A stretch of 64,000 nucleotides of DNA. Source: Pseudomonas sp. HN11. GTDB taxonomy: Bacteria; Pseudomonadota; Gammaproteobacteria; Pseudomonadales; Pseudomonadaceae. The position numbers and the translations under genes are program-made. Positions 8,170-16,677 of this stretch are shown here, piece by piece (position 1 is the first letter of the stretch; each line of letters begins with the position of its first letter). The stretch spans positions 4,227,001-4,291,000 of the forward strand of contig NZ_CP089985.1 of NCBI RefSeq assembly GCF_021390155.1. Reading direction: 5' to 3'. The notes beneath the pieces were generated by a model. The model worked only from the letters and a program-made list of their open reading frames with translations, ran no database searches and was not told where the DNA came from.

Positions 8170-9159
8170 ATGCCACGCATTGTCCGAATCCACGCCTACG
8201 GCGACGCCAGTGTCTTGAAACTCGAAGACATCGACGTCCCCGCCCCCGCCGCCGATGAAGTGCAAATCGACGTCAAAGCTTTCGGCCTCAACCGCGCCGA
8301 AGTGATGTTCCGCAACCACGCCTACCTGCAAGAAGCCGAATTCCCCAGCCGCCTTGGCTACGAAGCCGCCGGCGTAGTCACCGCCGTCGGCGCCAACGTC
8401 AGCGACCTTCAAGTGGGCGACGCCGTCAGCGTCATCCCACCGCTGGACATCGCTCGCTGGGGCACCTACGGCGAGGTCGCCAACGTGCCCGCCCACCTCA
8501 CCGTCAAACACCCGCAGACCCTCAGCTTCGTCCAAGCCGCAGCCTCCTGGATGCAATACGTCACGGCCTGGGGCGCCCTGGTCGAACAAGCCAAACTCAC
8601 CCAGGGCGACTTCGTATTGGTGACCGCCGCCTCCAGCAGCGTCGGCCTCGCCGCCTTCCAGATCGCCCGCAGCGTCGGCGCCACCGCCATCGCCGTCACC
8701 CGCACCCGCGCCAAACAACAAGCCCTGCTCGATGCCGGCGCCCACCACGTCATCGTCAGCGACGAAGAAGACCTGGTGCAACGCGTGATGCAACTGACCG
8801 ACGGCCAAGGCGCCCGCGTCGTGTTCGACCCCATCGGCGGGCCCGGCTTTGAAGCCCTCACCCAAAGCATGGCCCAGGGCGGGATCCTGCTGGAATACGG
8901 CGCACTGAGTGCCGAGCCGACGCCGTTTCCGTTGTTTACCGTGTTGGGGAAATGTTTGACGCTCAAGGGGTATTTGTACGCCGAGATCGTCGCCGACCCG
9001 GAAGTGTTGGCGCGGGCCAAGGCGTTTATTTTGGACGGATTGGCGTCGGGCGCGTTGTCGCCAGTGATTGCGAAGACGTTTACGTTGGATGAGGTGCAGG
9101 ACGCGCACCGGTATTTGGAGGCGAACCAGCAAGTGGGCAAGGTGGTGGTGACGGTGTGA
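8170..9159 (+). CDS. MDR-family dehydrogenase (quinone oxidoreductase-like)
   Basis: 329 residues of the medium-chain dehydrogenase/reductase superfamily. The GroES-like N-terminal domain reads VQIDVKAFGLNRAEVMFR and LGYEAAGVVTAVG; the NAD(P)-binding fold is VLVTAASSSVGLAAFQIA near residue 150; the closing GKVVVTV is typical. The structural zinc Cys cluster and catalytic Cys of true alcohol dehydrogenases are not seen, so it fits the zinc-free quinone-oxidoreductase or enoyl-reductase branch. The substrate is unknown. The start at 8170 follows a GAGGT site. It stands alone; codon use in its first two thirds is strongly C-ending, as in highly biased core genes. Confidence 0.85.
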   Translation: MPRIVRIHAYGDASVLKLEDIDVPAPAADEVQIDVKAFGLNRAEVMFRNHAYLQEAEFPSRLGYEAAGVVTAVGANVSDLQVGDAVSVIPPLDIARWGTYGEVANVPAHLTVKHPQTLSFVQAAASWMQYVTAWGALVEQAKLTQGDFVLVTAASSSVGLAAFQIARSVGATAIAVTRTRAKQQALLDAGAHHVIVSDEEDLVQRVMQLTDGQGARVVFDPIGGPGFEALTQSMAQGGILLEYGALSAEPTPFPLFTVLGKCLTLKGYLYAEIVADPEVLARAKAFILDGLASGALSPVIAKTFTLDEVQDAHRYLEANQQVGKVVVTV

Positions 9160-9294
9160 GGGCGATGTCCTAGGACATTTCCCAAAGCGGGGGAGTGGGT
9201 TGCCCGATTGCCTACGCCTGCGTCAGAATCCGCCGGCTTGTGCGCTGGGGTGGTGGAATCTAAGGTTGCGCGGTCGCTGAATTTTTCGGTGATC

Positions 9295-9490
9295 GGGTTT
9301 AGTAGCCTGATGGTTCAATTACGTTGAGTGCATGAGCTTCATCAATCTGACATTCCTGTCGGTGCTTGATGGTGGCTGTGCGCAGGGCGCCTTCGGGCGC
9401 GCCGGCTTTGCGTAGTTCCCCGGTCTACTAACCTGCGTACAGCTGCCACCCTTTCGTTTAGTAGCGATGGGGTGACGGCCCGACTAAGGG
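9295..9490 (+). ncRNA. Structured 5' leader upstream of DUF6124-type gene
   Basis: This ~200-base stretch can fold extensively. The arm 9371-9385 (GGTGGCTGTGCGCAG) pairs with 9433-9450 (CTGCGTACAGCTGCCACC) with a small bulge. Inside lie the hairpin GCGCC-TTC-GGGCGC-type stem at 9387-9400 and a GTAG/CTAC stem at 9412-9428. The words GTTTAGTAGC at 9297 and 9456 are direct repeats, and CTACTAA at 9425 is their complement, allowing alternative pairing. It ends about 10 bases before the start codon at 9501. A cis-acting leader or independent small RNA is plausible; no known riboswitch class was recognised. Confidence 0.5.
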
Positions 9491-9500
9491 AATTACGAAT

Positions 9501-9740
9501 ATGTGCAAAGCATCATCTGACCCGACCATCCTGTTTTCCGTCAGCCCCGACGCCAGTACTGAAAGCCTTATTACCAATAGCTACGAGACCTTTAGCTCGG
9601 TGAGCACCCTGCTGCTCGACCTATCGGAAGATCTCAGCGGTAAACACCGTGACATTGCACTGGCGATTCACCAACTGAGCGAACTGGGCGTGCTCATGAC
9701 GGCAAGGCTCCTCGACCACGAAGCACCCTGCCCTCGTTGA
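9501..9740 (+). CDS. Short DUF6124/DUF3077-type protein
   Basis: 79 residues, acidic and helical, reading SVSPDASTESLITNSYETFSS-like in its first half and ending with LGVLMTARLLDHE. It resembles the short Pseudomonas-restricted proteins annotated DUF6124 or DUF3077, whose function is unknown. These proteins often occur as several paralogues per genome. It has no signal peptide. The start at 9501 follows AAGGGAATTACGAAT, giving a reasonable ribosome site. The long structured leader before it suggests post-transcriptional control. It stands at the left edge of the accessory region. Confidence 0.72.
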   Translation: MCKASSDPTILFSVSPDASTESLITNSYETFSSVSTLLLDLSEDLSGKHRDIALAIHQLSELGVLMTARLLDHEAPCPR

Positions 9741-9882
9741 ATAACAGAATCCCAGTCACTAGCTGACTGCTCGCCGAGTCGTCATATGCCGCGGTTACGA
9801 TTCGGCGACTTTGCTTCCCATGAAATCGATGAACTCCGGAGCAGGTCTAAACTCCCGGCTTTACCTATGTAGTTCAGGGTCT

Positions 9883-9909
9883 GCTTTCGGCCCAGGCTGT
9901 GTGAAAACG
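9883..9909 (+). repeat. Left copy of 27-bp inverted repeat
   Basis: Begins GCTTTCGGCCCAGGCTGTGT and ends GAAAACG. It is the exact reverse complement of 12091-12117. The outer part contains the GGCC(A/G)(A/G)AAGC(A/G)G motif that recurs elsewhere between 12 and 28 kb. Confidence 0.9.
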
Positions 9910-9921
9910 GGCTGGATGCAG

Positions 9922-10314
9922 TTAACTAAACGCTATGCAAACAGGTTCCATTTCTACCAACGCATTTTCACAAGCACCTACGAGATCTCGCACGCAGTAA
10001 AGTCTCCATCCCTTACCCGATCCCCACTTGGCAGCGTCCGTTTCAAGCGAAAACTCCTCCTCCTGCGTTGCCTGAGCCCAATCATCGTGCCCGATCTCAG
10101 CGATCAGTTGCGCTTGGTAGACCCGTAAAAATGGAAGCAAGCTTTTCGCTTGTTCTACATCTATGAGGACAAAGTCTGCTGTATCGAGTTGCTGTTTAAC
10201 ATTCTCGACCAGTTCGTGAGCCTGCAATGGGAGTGCATCTAACACTGCCTCCAAGGCTGATCCCGATTTGTCGGCACTTTGGAACGTACCGCAAATGATG
10301 TTCCCTCCTGCCAT
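9922..10314 (-). CDS. Hypothetical protein, possible passenger gene
   Basis: 130 residues beginning MAGGNIICGTFQSADKSGSA, acidic, soluble, with no signal peptide. I do not recognise the family. The middle (VENVKQQLDTADFVLIDVEQAKSLLPFL, split here for reading) looks like a well-formed globular protein, and the end has several aromatic and Cys residues. An AAGGA site lies 2-8 bases before the ATG at 10314. It is divergent from the transposase pseudogene and sits inside the 27-bp inverted repeats, so it may have travelled with them. An immunity or metabolic role cannot be distinguished from sequence. Confidence 0.6.
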   Translation of the reverse strand: MAGGNIICGTFQSADKSGSALEAVLDALPLQAHELVENVKQQLDTADFVLIDVEQAKSLLPFLRVYQAQLIAEIGHDDWAQATQEEEFSLETDAAKWGSGKGWRLYCVRDLVGACENALVEMEPVCIAFS

Positions 10315-10489
10315 ATCCTTTTCCCTGTCGTGAATTCGAAGCCTAGATTAGGCACCTCGCGATCAAGTGTCTATCGTCAACTCTTCGCTGATTTATGCCC
10401 GTCGTGAGCGACCAATCGGTCCCAGGCTTGGTGAAAAAATTCCCAGATTGTCTAACCTTCTGATCGTCGAGATCGTATCGGGGGCGATC

Positions 10490-11932
10490 ATGAAGCGATT
10501 CATTGAGGGTGAGACTCGGACACAGGTGACGCTGCTGCCAGAGTGCCTGGACGATTACGTAACCGAAGAAAATCCAGTCCGAGTGGTCGACGTTTTCGTC
10601 GATCAACTCGACCTGGGCGCACTTGGTTTTGAGGGCGCCAATCCTGCCGCAACGGGTCGTCCAGCCTATCACCCAGCGGTCTTGCTGAAGATCTATATCT
10701 ACGGCTACCTCAATCGGATTCAGTCCAGCCGCAGGCTTGAGCGTGAGGCCGAGCGCAACGTCGAGTTGATGTGGCTATCGGGACGTTTGGCTCCGGACTT
10801 CAAAACCATTGCCGACTTTCGCAAAGACAACGGCAAAGCCATTCGCAGCGTATGCCGCCAATTCGTAGTTCTTTGTCGCAACCTCAATCTCTTCTCCAAT
10901 CAATCATCGCCATCGACGGCAGCAAATTCAAAGCCGTCAATAATCGCGACCGCAACTTCACTCAGGGCAAGGTGAAGGCACGCGTGCAGCAGATCGAGCA
11001 GAGCATTGATCGATATCTGGCGGCGATGGATTCGGCGGATCGGGCAACACCCGAAATGGCCGAGGCCAAAGCAGAACGGCTTAAAGAAAAGATAGAAACA
11101 CTGAAAAAGCAGATGCAGAAACTCAAGGACATCGAGGCGCAGCTCCACGACAGTCCAGACCAGCAGATCTCCCTCACAGACCCAGATGCACGCTCAATGG
11201 CCACGAGCGGTCGAGGCACCGGAACGGTTGGCTACAACGTACAAACAGCTGTCGACGACAAGCATCATTTGATCATTGCCCATGAGGTGACCAACGTTGG
11301 TAATGATCGTGGGCAACTGAGCAATATGGCGAACTTGGCGCGTGAACAAATTGAGGCTGAAACGCTAACGGTGGTGGCCGACCGAGGCTACTACAAAGGT
11401 CTGGAAATCCTTGCCTGCGAGCAGGCGGGCATCACCACCTTTGTACCAAAACCTCTGACATCAGGCAGCAAGGCCGAAGGCCGAAGGCCGATTTGGTAAG
11501 CAGGACTTCATCTACGTTGCTGCATCGGACGCGTATCGATGCCCTGCGGGACAGTTGCTGACCCGGCGGCATTCGTCGATAGAAGACGGCATGTTGTTGC
11601 ACTGTTACTATTTCTCGGGCTGCCAGTCCTGCGCAATGCAAAAGCAATGTACGACGGGTAAGGAACGCCGTGTGAAGCGCTGGGAACATGAGGCTGTAGT
11701 CGACGCGATGCAGGTTCGACTAGAACATGATCCAGCGATGATGAAGGTTCGTCGACAGACAGTTGAACACCCTTTTGGAACGCTCAAGTACTGGATGGGA
11801 AGTACCCACTTCCTGACCAAAACACTGCCGAGGGTGAGCACTGAGATGAGTCTTCATGTGCTCGCCTACAACCTCAAGCGAATGATGAGCATCTTCGGTA
11901 TCGCAGGACTGCTGGAGGCGATCAGGGCTTGA
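10490..11932 (+). pseudogene. IS1182-family transposase, two frameshifts
   Basis: Homology runs from MKRFIEGETRTQVTLLPECL to GIAGLLEAIRA, the full ~480-residue length of an IS1182-family DDE transposase. The first catalytic Asp lies in IIAIDGSKFKAV, the second in VVADRGYYKG, and the C-terminal part has a Cys-rich segment (YYFSGCQSCAMQKQC) and VEHPFGTLKYWMG. Two breaks disrupt it: a net one-base loss near 10895-10905, between CRNLNLFS and QSIIAIDG, and a 7-bp tandem duplication of GGCCGAA at 11472-11485 that shifts the frame after SGSKAEGR. The element cannot make an intact transposase. Confidence 0.9.
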
Positions 11933-11961
11933 ATCGAGTCGCTTGGCTCACCCGTTAGTAG

Positions 11962-11991
11962 CCGTTTGGGGCGCTGACGCTGCCCAAACGG
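11962..11991. terminator. Hairpin after IS1182 transposase
   Basis: CCGTTTGGG (11962-11970) and CCCAAACGG (11983-11991) form a perfect 9-bp stem around a 12-nt loop, 30 bp after the transposase stop. No T run follows, so a terminator role is tentative. The rest of 11933-12228 shows no gene. Confidence 0.4.
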
Positions 11992-12090
11992 AATTACAAA
12001 CGCCTATGTAGATGGCTAGGGCAATTCGCGCTTCCGCCCGCTTACTCCACAGCCAATCCTCGCGACTTTCAGCTTTCGACGTGTTCAGTG

Positions 12091-12117
12091 CGTTTTCACA
12101 CAGCCTGGGCCGAAAGC
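12091..12117 (-). repeat. Right copy of 27-bp inverted repeat
   Basis: Exact reverse complement of 9883-9909. It is followed by GGTCATTACGG, extending the shared dispersed motif GGCC-GAAAGCGGTCATT. Confidence 0.9.
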
Positions 12118-12228
12118 GGTCATTACGGCCGCAGCAGCTCTCTCTTCCAATTTCGATGATGAATTGGACGTGGCCTCCGTTCAGTCTTCGACATCCAACG
12201 AAACATCATATCTTGCTTAATTAACCGG

Positions 12229-12475
12229 TTACCACTTATACGGCAGCAACTGATCGATTTCACTCGCCCGCTGCGTCGGCAGGCGCGTGAGCACATCCTT
12301 CAAGTAAGCATATGAATCATGACTATTCAGCCGTGCAGACTGGATCAAACTCATGATCGCCGCCGCTCGTTTGCCGCTGCGTAGCGACCCTGTAAAGAGC
12401 CAGTTCTTGCGACCCAACGCCCAGGGTCGGATCTGGTTCCCGCACCAATTATTGTCAATGGGTAGCGCTGCTGTC
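12229..12475 (-). pseudogene. IS66-family transposase C-terminal fragment
   Basis: The minus strand reads ALPIDNNWCGNQIRPWALGR, then NWLFTGSLRSGKRAAAIMSL and YLKDVLTRLPTQRASEIDQL before the stop at 12229. This is the extreme C-terminus of IS66 TnpC transposases. In intact copies the second motif reads NWxENxIRP, whose Glu is catalytic; here it is Gly, so even this fragment is mutated. Upstream of about 12475 the homology stops. No tnpA or tnpB genes are nearby. It is a relic of an old insertion. Confidence 0.8.
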
Positions 12476-12581
12476 GACTTGGGGACATCAGACGCTTGAG
12501 CGGATGCTAAAAGCCCTGTACTTACTGTTTCAAGGTGTGCTCTTCAAGGGCGGCTGTCGCGAGGGAACGCACCACTCCTCG

Positions 12582-13202
12582 TTAATCTGTAACCTGCGGG
12601 CAAGGGTTAAAAACCTCGGTTACGTCGAGTGTTGTATGCCACGGGACGGCAGTGCCTGAAACCATTCCGCCTACGGTTTGCTGTCGACCCGAGTTGCGCA
12701 CATATCCCCCATCCGTCCCAGTGAAGACGTGCTGCCCTGGCTTCGTCAGATAATCAAAGAAACTGACTTTCACAGGCGCATTCATTTGCCCACCTGGCGT
12801 AATGACGGCGAGCATGATCGCTCGGTCTTTGGTGAATACAACGAACGGTTCGACTCCAGCGCGACCACCAACTGTCTTTACGCACTGCACTTGTTCTGGG
12901 AGGATGCGTGCGGTTTCAGTGTAGGTGTGGTTGTTGTAGAGGCTGAGGATCAGGCCTTTGCTGGTCAACACTCCCAGGCCTTGAGTGGCTCTGCAGCTGC
13001 CTTCGCTTCCATATGGGAACAAACACCAGTTCGTTTCCGACACGGCTTGAATATCCGATGGTGCAATTTTCAGATCGCGCTGGATTTGGGCTTTTGATTC
13101 CGGCGTGTCGTAAGGGATCATCACGCATCCACCGACTGCCACTGCTGCGATGAGGCCTATGGCCGCAGCTACGTTTTGAACTGATGATTTGAAGGTATTC
13201 AT
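12582..13202 (-). CDS. Putative lipoprotein, unknown function
   Basis: 206 residues. A lipoprotein signal is clear: a hydrophobic run then AAVAVGGC with the lipidated Cys at residue 26. The mature part contains four further Cys residues (around ETNWCLFPYG, GSCRATQG, QVQCVKTV and NPCPQ), suggesting disulfides in the periplasm. I recognise no domain. The ATG at 13202 is preferred because AAGGAG lies 8 bases before it; the open frame continues upstream without a site. It is flanked by the IS66 fragment and a broken acetyltransferase in an AT-richer stretch, so horizontal origin is likely. Confidence 0.7.
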   Translation of the reverse strand: MNTFKSSVQNVAAAIGLIAAVAVGGCVMIPYDTPESKAQIQRDLKIAPSDIQAVSETNWCLFPYGSEGSCRATQGLGVLTSKGLILSLYNNHTYTETARILPEQVQCVKTVGGRAGVEPFVVFTKDRAIMLAVITPGGQMNAPVKVSFFDYLTKPGQHVFTGTDGGYVRNSGRQQTVGGMVSGTAVPWHTTLDVTEVFNPCPQVTD

Positions 13203-13455
13203 TGTTCGCTCTCCTTGCTGTATTACCACCACCGGAAGGCTGTGGCGATTTTGGTAACGAACCTTACGGCATGGGCGGCAAGCAGTCATCCTCGTGCTGA
13301 TAGCTGGATCGGTAGATGACTTGACTGGACGCTTACATTACGGTGGCAGAATCGACGCACAACTGGCGGTCAGGACAGGCGGGACTCGGCCAGTAGGCGA
13401 CCAGAAAAGTCGAAAGAGGAACGAGCCACCAAGACTGCGCCGACTACGACAGCAG

Positions 13456-13476
13456 CCGGCCAAGAGCAGACTTCAA
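13456..13476 (+). repeat. Dispersed GGCC-type motif copy
   Basis: Reads CCGGCCAAGAGCAGACTTC, a diverged copy of the motif GGCC(A/G)(A/G)AAGC(A/G)GTCATT seen at 9883, 12107, 14411, 26876, 27321, 27986 and 28017. It touches the 3' end of the acetyltransferase pseudogene. Confidence 0.5.
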
Positions 13477-14274
13477 CTATCTACCAGGCGATATAGCGCT
13501 TGAGCGTGGGATGTCGCTAGCCCTGTACGCTGCAAATTTCGGCGACTTTGGGAGCTGGGAAGCGCGGTTGCGGCGATCACAAGACTACCGTGTTTTTTTG
13601 CTTGCTCTACCCGATGAGATATCAGGGCTCCATGGTAGCCCTGGCCTCGTGCATTTTTTCGGGTGGCAGCCGTCCCAAGGTAGGCAACTCCATTGCAGGC
13701 CAGGTACATCAACGCTCCTGCCACGACCTTTCCATCAGCTTTAAGGACGTAGATTTTCAGACGTTCATTTGACATCAGTCCTGCGAACGAAGCCTGGCTC
13801 AACTGAAGATGCTCTGGCTTGGTATGAAATCCACTCGCATGCACGGCTGCGAACTCAGGAAGCGTTTGTGAGGTGGCTTCTTCGATTTCGAATGAGTGGT
13901 GATTCAAGACCACATTTTCGATGTGTGCACGCGAGTTGCAGATGCGTCCACCCCCTCAAACGCTCCAGCCGCTTCTCACCCACCAAAGCGTACTGTTTCA
14001 AAGTCGAGGCCTTTCCGATAAGAGGCGTTACTGTCGAATACTCTACTGATGCCTTGAGCAAGCTCAATAGTGGCTTGGGTCTGTCGGTACTATCGCCGTA
14101 GATGCGATTGAGCATCGGGCTAGGTGATGCCTTCACCTGAAAGCATGGAAAAGCTTCGTTGAAAAACACACGAGCACCAAAAGGGTTTCCACTTATCCGA
14201 GACAAACTCTCGACGCGGGCACATAAATACTCGATTTCAGCGGCCTCAATCGCATGAGCCATTCCGACATTCAT
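13473..14274 (-). pseudogene. GNAT acetyltransferase broken by one-base insertion
   Basis: Two overlapping frames together spell one ~265-residue GNAT protein. The first part begins MNVGMAHAIEAAEIEYLCAR and includes SRISGNPFGARVFF and LNRIYGD; the second continues HHSFEIEEATSQTLPEFAAV, the acetyl-CoA loop RKNARGQGYHGALI and ends ALPSSQSRRNLQRTG. The frames join at about 13920, where one extra base sits after CACACAT; removing it restores a continuous protein. The start at 14274 has AAGGAC eight bases upstream. The family acetylates amines, but the substrate is unknown. It is either a genuine pseudogene or a sequencing slip. Confidence 0.8.
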
Positions 14275-14410
14275 GTGCATAGTCCTTATTGCGTGATGTC
14301 TCAGAAGGGTAACGGCAAATTCAACAATACACACCTCCAAACACACAGCTGGTAGATAACCTCTCCGGTGTCCCTTTGGGATCGATAACTGCCTGTCGCG
14401 AAGGGCTGCA

Positions 14411-14433
14411 ATCGGCCAAAAGCAGTCAGTCGG
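14411..14433 (+). repeat. Dispersed GGCC-type motif copy
   Basis: ATCGGCCAAAAGCAGTCAGT lies in the 200-bp gene-free gap upstream of the acetyltransferase remnant, directly after TGTCGCGAAGGGCTGCA, forming part of the longer repeat context in this gap. Confidence 0.55.
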
Positions 14434-14550
14434 ATGTTTCTACGAAGCTAGGCGCTATTGAGCCACCTAACACACAACACGCTAACGAGCGAGTAGAGAG
14501 GACCAGCAACAGCGAGCGCACGGCCCGCCGTTGCAGACGTGCGACGGGAC

Positions 14551-15513
14551 TTATTTTTGCGGCACGACATTCCGGTCGAGGAAACGGTGGATTTCGCCAC
14601 TGATCTCGTTCACGTGTGTTTCCAGTGCGAAGTGCCCGGTGTCATAGAGATGTACTTCAGCTTTGGGAATATCACGCTTGAATGCGTTCGCCCCTGCCGG
14701 GAGAAAAAACGGATCGTTCTTTCCCCAGACGGCCAACATCGGCGGCTGGTATTTGCGGAAATAGGCCTGGAACTCGGGGTAGCGCTTCACGTTGGTGGCA
14801 TAGTCCCCGAACAGGTCCAGCTGGATTTCATCGTTACCTGGTCGCGACACGAACGCGTAATCCAAGGTGTAAGTTTCCGGCGCGATACTGTCAGGGTCCG
14901 CTACGCCATGAGTGTATTGCCATTTGATTGAATCTGGTTTGATCAGCTCGCGCAATGCGTTGCGGTTTTCGGCAGTGGGAGCGTTCCAGTAACGTTGAAT
15001 CGGGTTCCAGCCCTCGCTGAGGCCTTCAACGTAAGCATTCCCGTTTTGGCTGATGATTGCGGTGATTCTATCGGGGTGTGCGACGGCCATCCGCCAGCCC
15101 ACAGGCGCACCGTAGTCGAAAACCTGAAGCGCGTAGCGCTTAAGCGCAAGTGCTTCAGTAAACCCGTCCATGGTTTTGGCGATGTTGTCGAACGTGTATG
15201 AGTACTTCGCCCGATCAGGGCTGTCCGAGAATCCAAAACCCGGGAAGTCAGGGGCAATCACGTGGTAACGGTCCGCCAGCTTCGACATCAAGTCGCGATA
15301 CATGAAGGATGAGGTAGGGAATCCATGAAGCAACACGATGGTTGGCGCCGAAGGGTCGCCCGCTTCCCGATAGAAGATGCGGACCCCTTTTACCTCGACA
15401 AAATGGTGTTGGACGTCGCTTGCCCGTTGATGGCTAATGTCCGCCGCTTCGACTCCTGCGCTGACAAGCGCTGCACTGAGGGCCGTTGCCGCTAATAAAC
15501 TTTTAATGCTCAT
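14551..15513 (-). CDS. Exported alpha/beta hydrolase, dehalogenase/epoxide hydrolase-like
   Basis: 320 residues. A signal peptide (AATALSAALVSAGVEA) points to the periplasm. The fold is evident: IVLLHGFPTSSFMYRDL with the HG oxyanion dipeptide, then PDFPGFGFSD. The nucleophile elbow reads VFDYGAPVGWR, so the nucleophile is Asp, as in haloalkane dehalogenases and epoxide hydrolases, and the late His is in DTGHFALE. The exported location is unusual for this group. An AAGGAG site precedes the ATG. It is divergent from a LysR regulator at 15683 with 169 bp between, the classic layout for regulator and target. Confidence 0.85.
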   Translation of the reverse strand: MSIKSLLAATALSAALVSAGVEAADISHQRASDVQHHFVEVKGVRIFYREAGDPSAPTIVLLHGFPTSSFMYRDLMSKLADRYHVIAPDFPGFGFSDSPDRAKYSYTFDNIAKTMDGFTEALALKRYALQVFDYGAPVGWRMAVAHPDRITAIISQNGNAYVEGLSEGWNPIQRYWNAPTAENRNALRELIKPDSIKWQYTHGVADPDSIAPETYTLDYAFVSRPGNDEIQLDLFGDYATNVKRYPEFQAYFRKYQPPMLAVWGKNDPFFLPAGANAFKRDIPKAEVHLYDTGHFALETHVNEISGEIHRFLDRNVVPQK

Positions 15514-15682
15514 GCAAACTCCTTGGACACTGAATGAAAAAGATAAGTGGTCTATCAGGCGGTGAGTTCATGGCTTGTCGAGCGTCAGGCGCACCCACTT
15601 GATAGGGCTATATTGCCTGTTTCAATAAACCTGCATAATTCGAGAATATCGGTAATCTACCTACCAAATATTGGAACATTCC

Positions 15683-16573
15683 ATGGACAGATTTGAGGCA
15701 ATGAAGCTGCTCGTGGCTGCGATTGATGCTGGCAGCCTGACGGCGGCCGGCCGGCTAGCCGATATCCCTCTTCCCACCATCAGCAGGAAAATTTCTGACC
15801 TGGAGACGCTGATAGGTAGCCGTTTATTGATTCGGACCACGCGTAGGCTCTCGTTGACCGATGCAGGGGTGGCTTATGTGGCTGCTGCACGCCGAATATT
15901 GGAGCAGTTGGAGGTTGCCGAACGCGAAGCTGCCGGAGAATTCATTGCCCCCAAGGGCGAACTGGTCCTGACCGCGCCAATCATGTTCGGCCGGCTGCAT
16001 GTGCTGCCGATCGTCAACGCATTTTTAGGGGAGTTTTCCGAAATCAACATTCGGCTCTTGCTTTCAGATCGCAACGCTCACCTCGTTGACGACCACGTGG
16101 ACATGGCGGTGCGCATCGGAACACTCGCTGATAGCGGCATGATCGCCACTCAGGTGGGGGCCATGAGAACTGTAATTTGTGCGAGTCCTAGGCTGCTGGA
16201 AGCGTATGGAAGACCTGAATGTCCCGCAGATCTGCAGAATTGGCCAACCGTGCGATTTGACGCCCCTATGCCTTTTCAAAACTCAAAACATGGCGTGGCA
16301 GAATCAACGAAGCGGATGACCCCGCGCTTATCGGTGACGACCGCTGAAGCCGCAGCGCAGGCTGCCATTGATGGCGTTGGAGTCGTTCAGTTATTGCACT
16401 ACCAAGTCGCGGAAGCGGTCAGCGAGGGACTGCTGGAGATTGTGCTGGATAAATATGAGCCTTTGTCGGCGCCTATCAACCTGATCCACATGTCACCTGG
16501 ACACATGCCCCTGAAAATGAGGCGGTTTTTGGATTTTGCTGTTCCTCGGTTTCGTCAACGCCTGGATCAGTAA
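15683..16573 (+). CDS. LysR-family regulator
   Basis: 296 residues. The N-terminal winged helix is clear (FEAMKLLVAAIDAGSLTAAG, then LPTISRKISDLETLIGSRLL), followed by a LysR effector domain with ELVLTAPIMFGRLHVLPIV and the C-terminal MRRFLDFAVPRF. It is close to the CrgA/DmlR-like subgroup. It is divergently arranged to the exported hydrolase at 14551 and probably controls it and itself. The ATG at 15683 is chosen over an in-frame TTG at 15671 because the conserved M-D-R-F start begins there. The inducer is unknown. Confidence 0.88.
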   Translation: MDRFEAMKLLVAAIDAGSLTAAGRLADIPLPTISRKISDLETLIGSRLLIRTTRRLSLTDAGVAYVAAARRILEQLEVAEREAAGEFIAPKGELVLTAPIMFGRLHVLPIVNAFLGEFSEINIRLLLSDRNAHLVDDHVDMAVRIGTLADSGMIATQVGAMRTVICASPRLLEAYGRPECPADLQNWPTVRFDAPMPFQNSKHGVAESTKRMTPRLSVTTAEAAAQAAIDGVGVVQLLHYQVAEAVSEGLLEIVLDKYEPLSAPINLIHMSPGHMPLKMRRFLDFAVPRFRQRLDQ

Positions 16574-16677
16574 ATTCAGCGATGGCGTGCGTAAACATTC
16601 AGATGGCATAAGACTTATATCGGGAATGTTGGCGCGAACACGCCGACGAAGTGGGCTAGAGGCCGAAAATTTCTAAG

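Larger units (their letters stand above)
9883..12117. mobile_element. Decayed IS1182-type unit between 27-bp inverted repeats
   Basis: A 2.2-kb block is bounded by a perfect 27-bp inverted repeat (9883-9909 and 12091-12117). It holds a frameshifted IS1182-family transposase on the plus strand and an intact unknown gene on the minus strand. The repeats may be the element's ends, in which case the minus-strand gene is a passenger, or they may be outer remnants of a repeat family into which the IS landed. A GGTC word lies just outside each end (one base further out on the left), a weak hint of target duplication. The boundaries are an inference. Confidence 0.5.

Noticed and set aside
9811..10128. 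Plus-strand open frame over the 130-aa minus-strand gene
   Set aside because: It is opposite a better gene with a good ribosome site and has low-complexity, Ser/Leu-rich sequence without any family pattern.
10281..12117. Possible IS66 and IS1182 hybrid or composite transposon
   Set aside because: The IS66 fragment lies outside the inverted repeats, is only the C-terminal end, and has no matching second copy, so no composite structure is supported.
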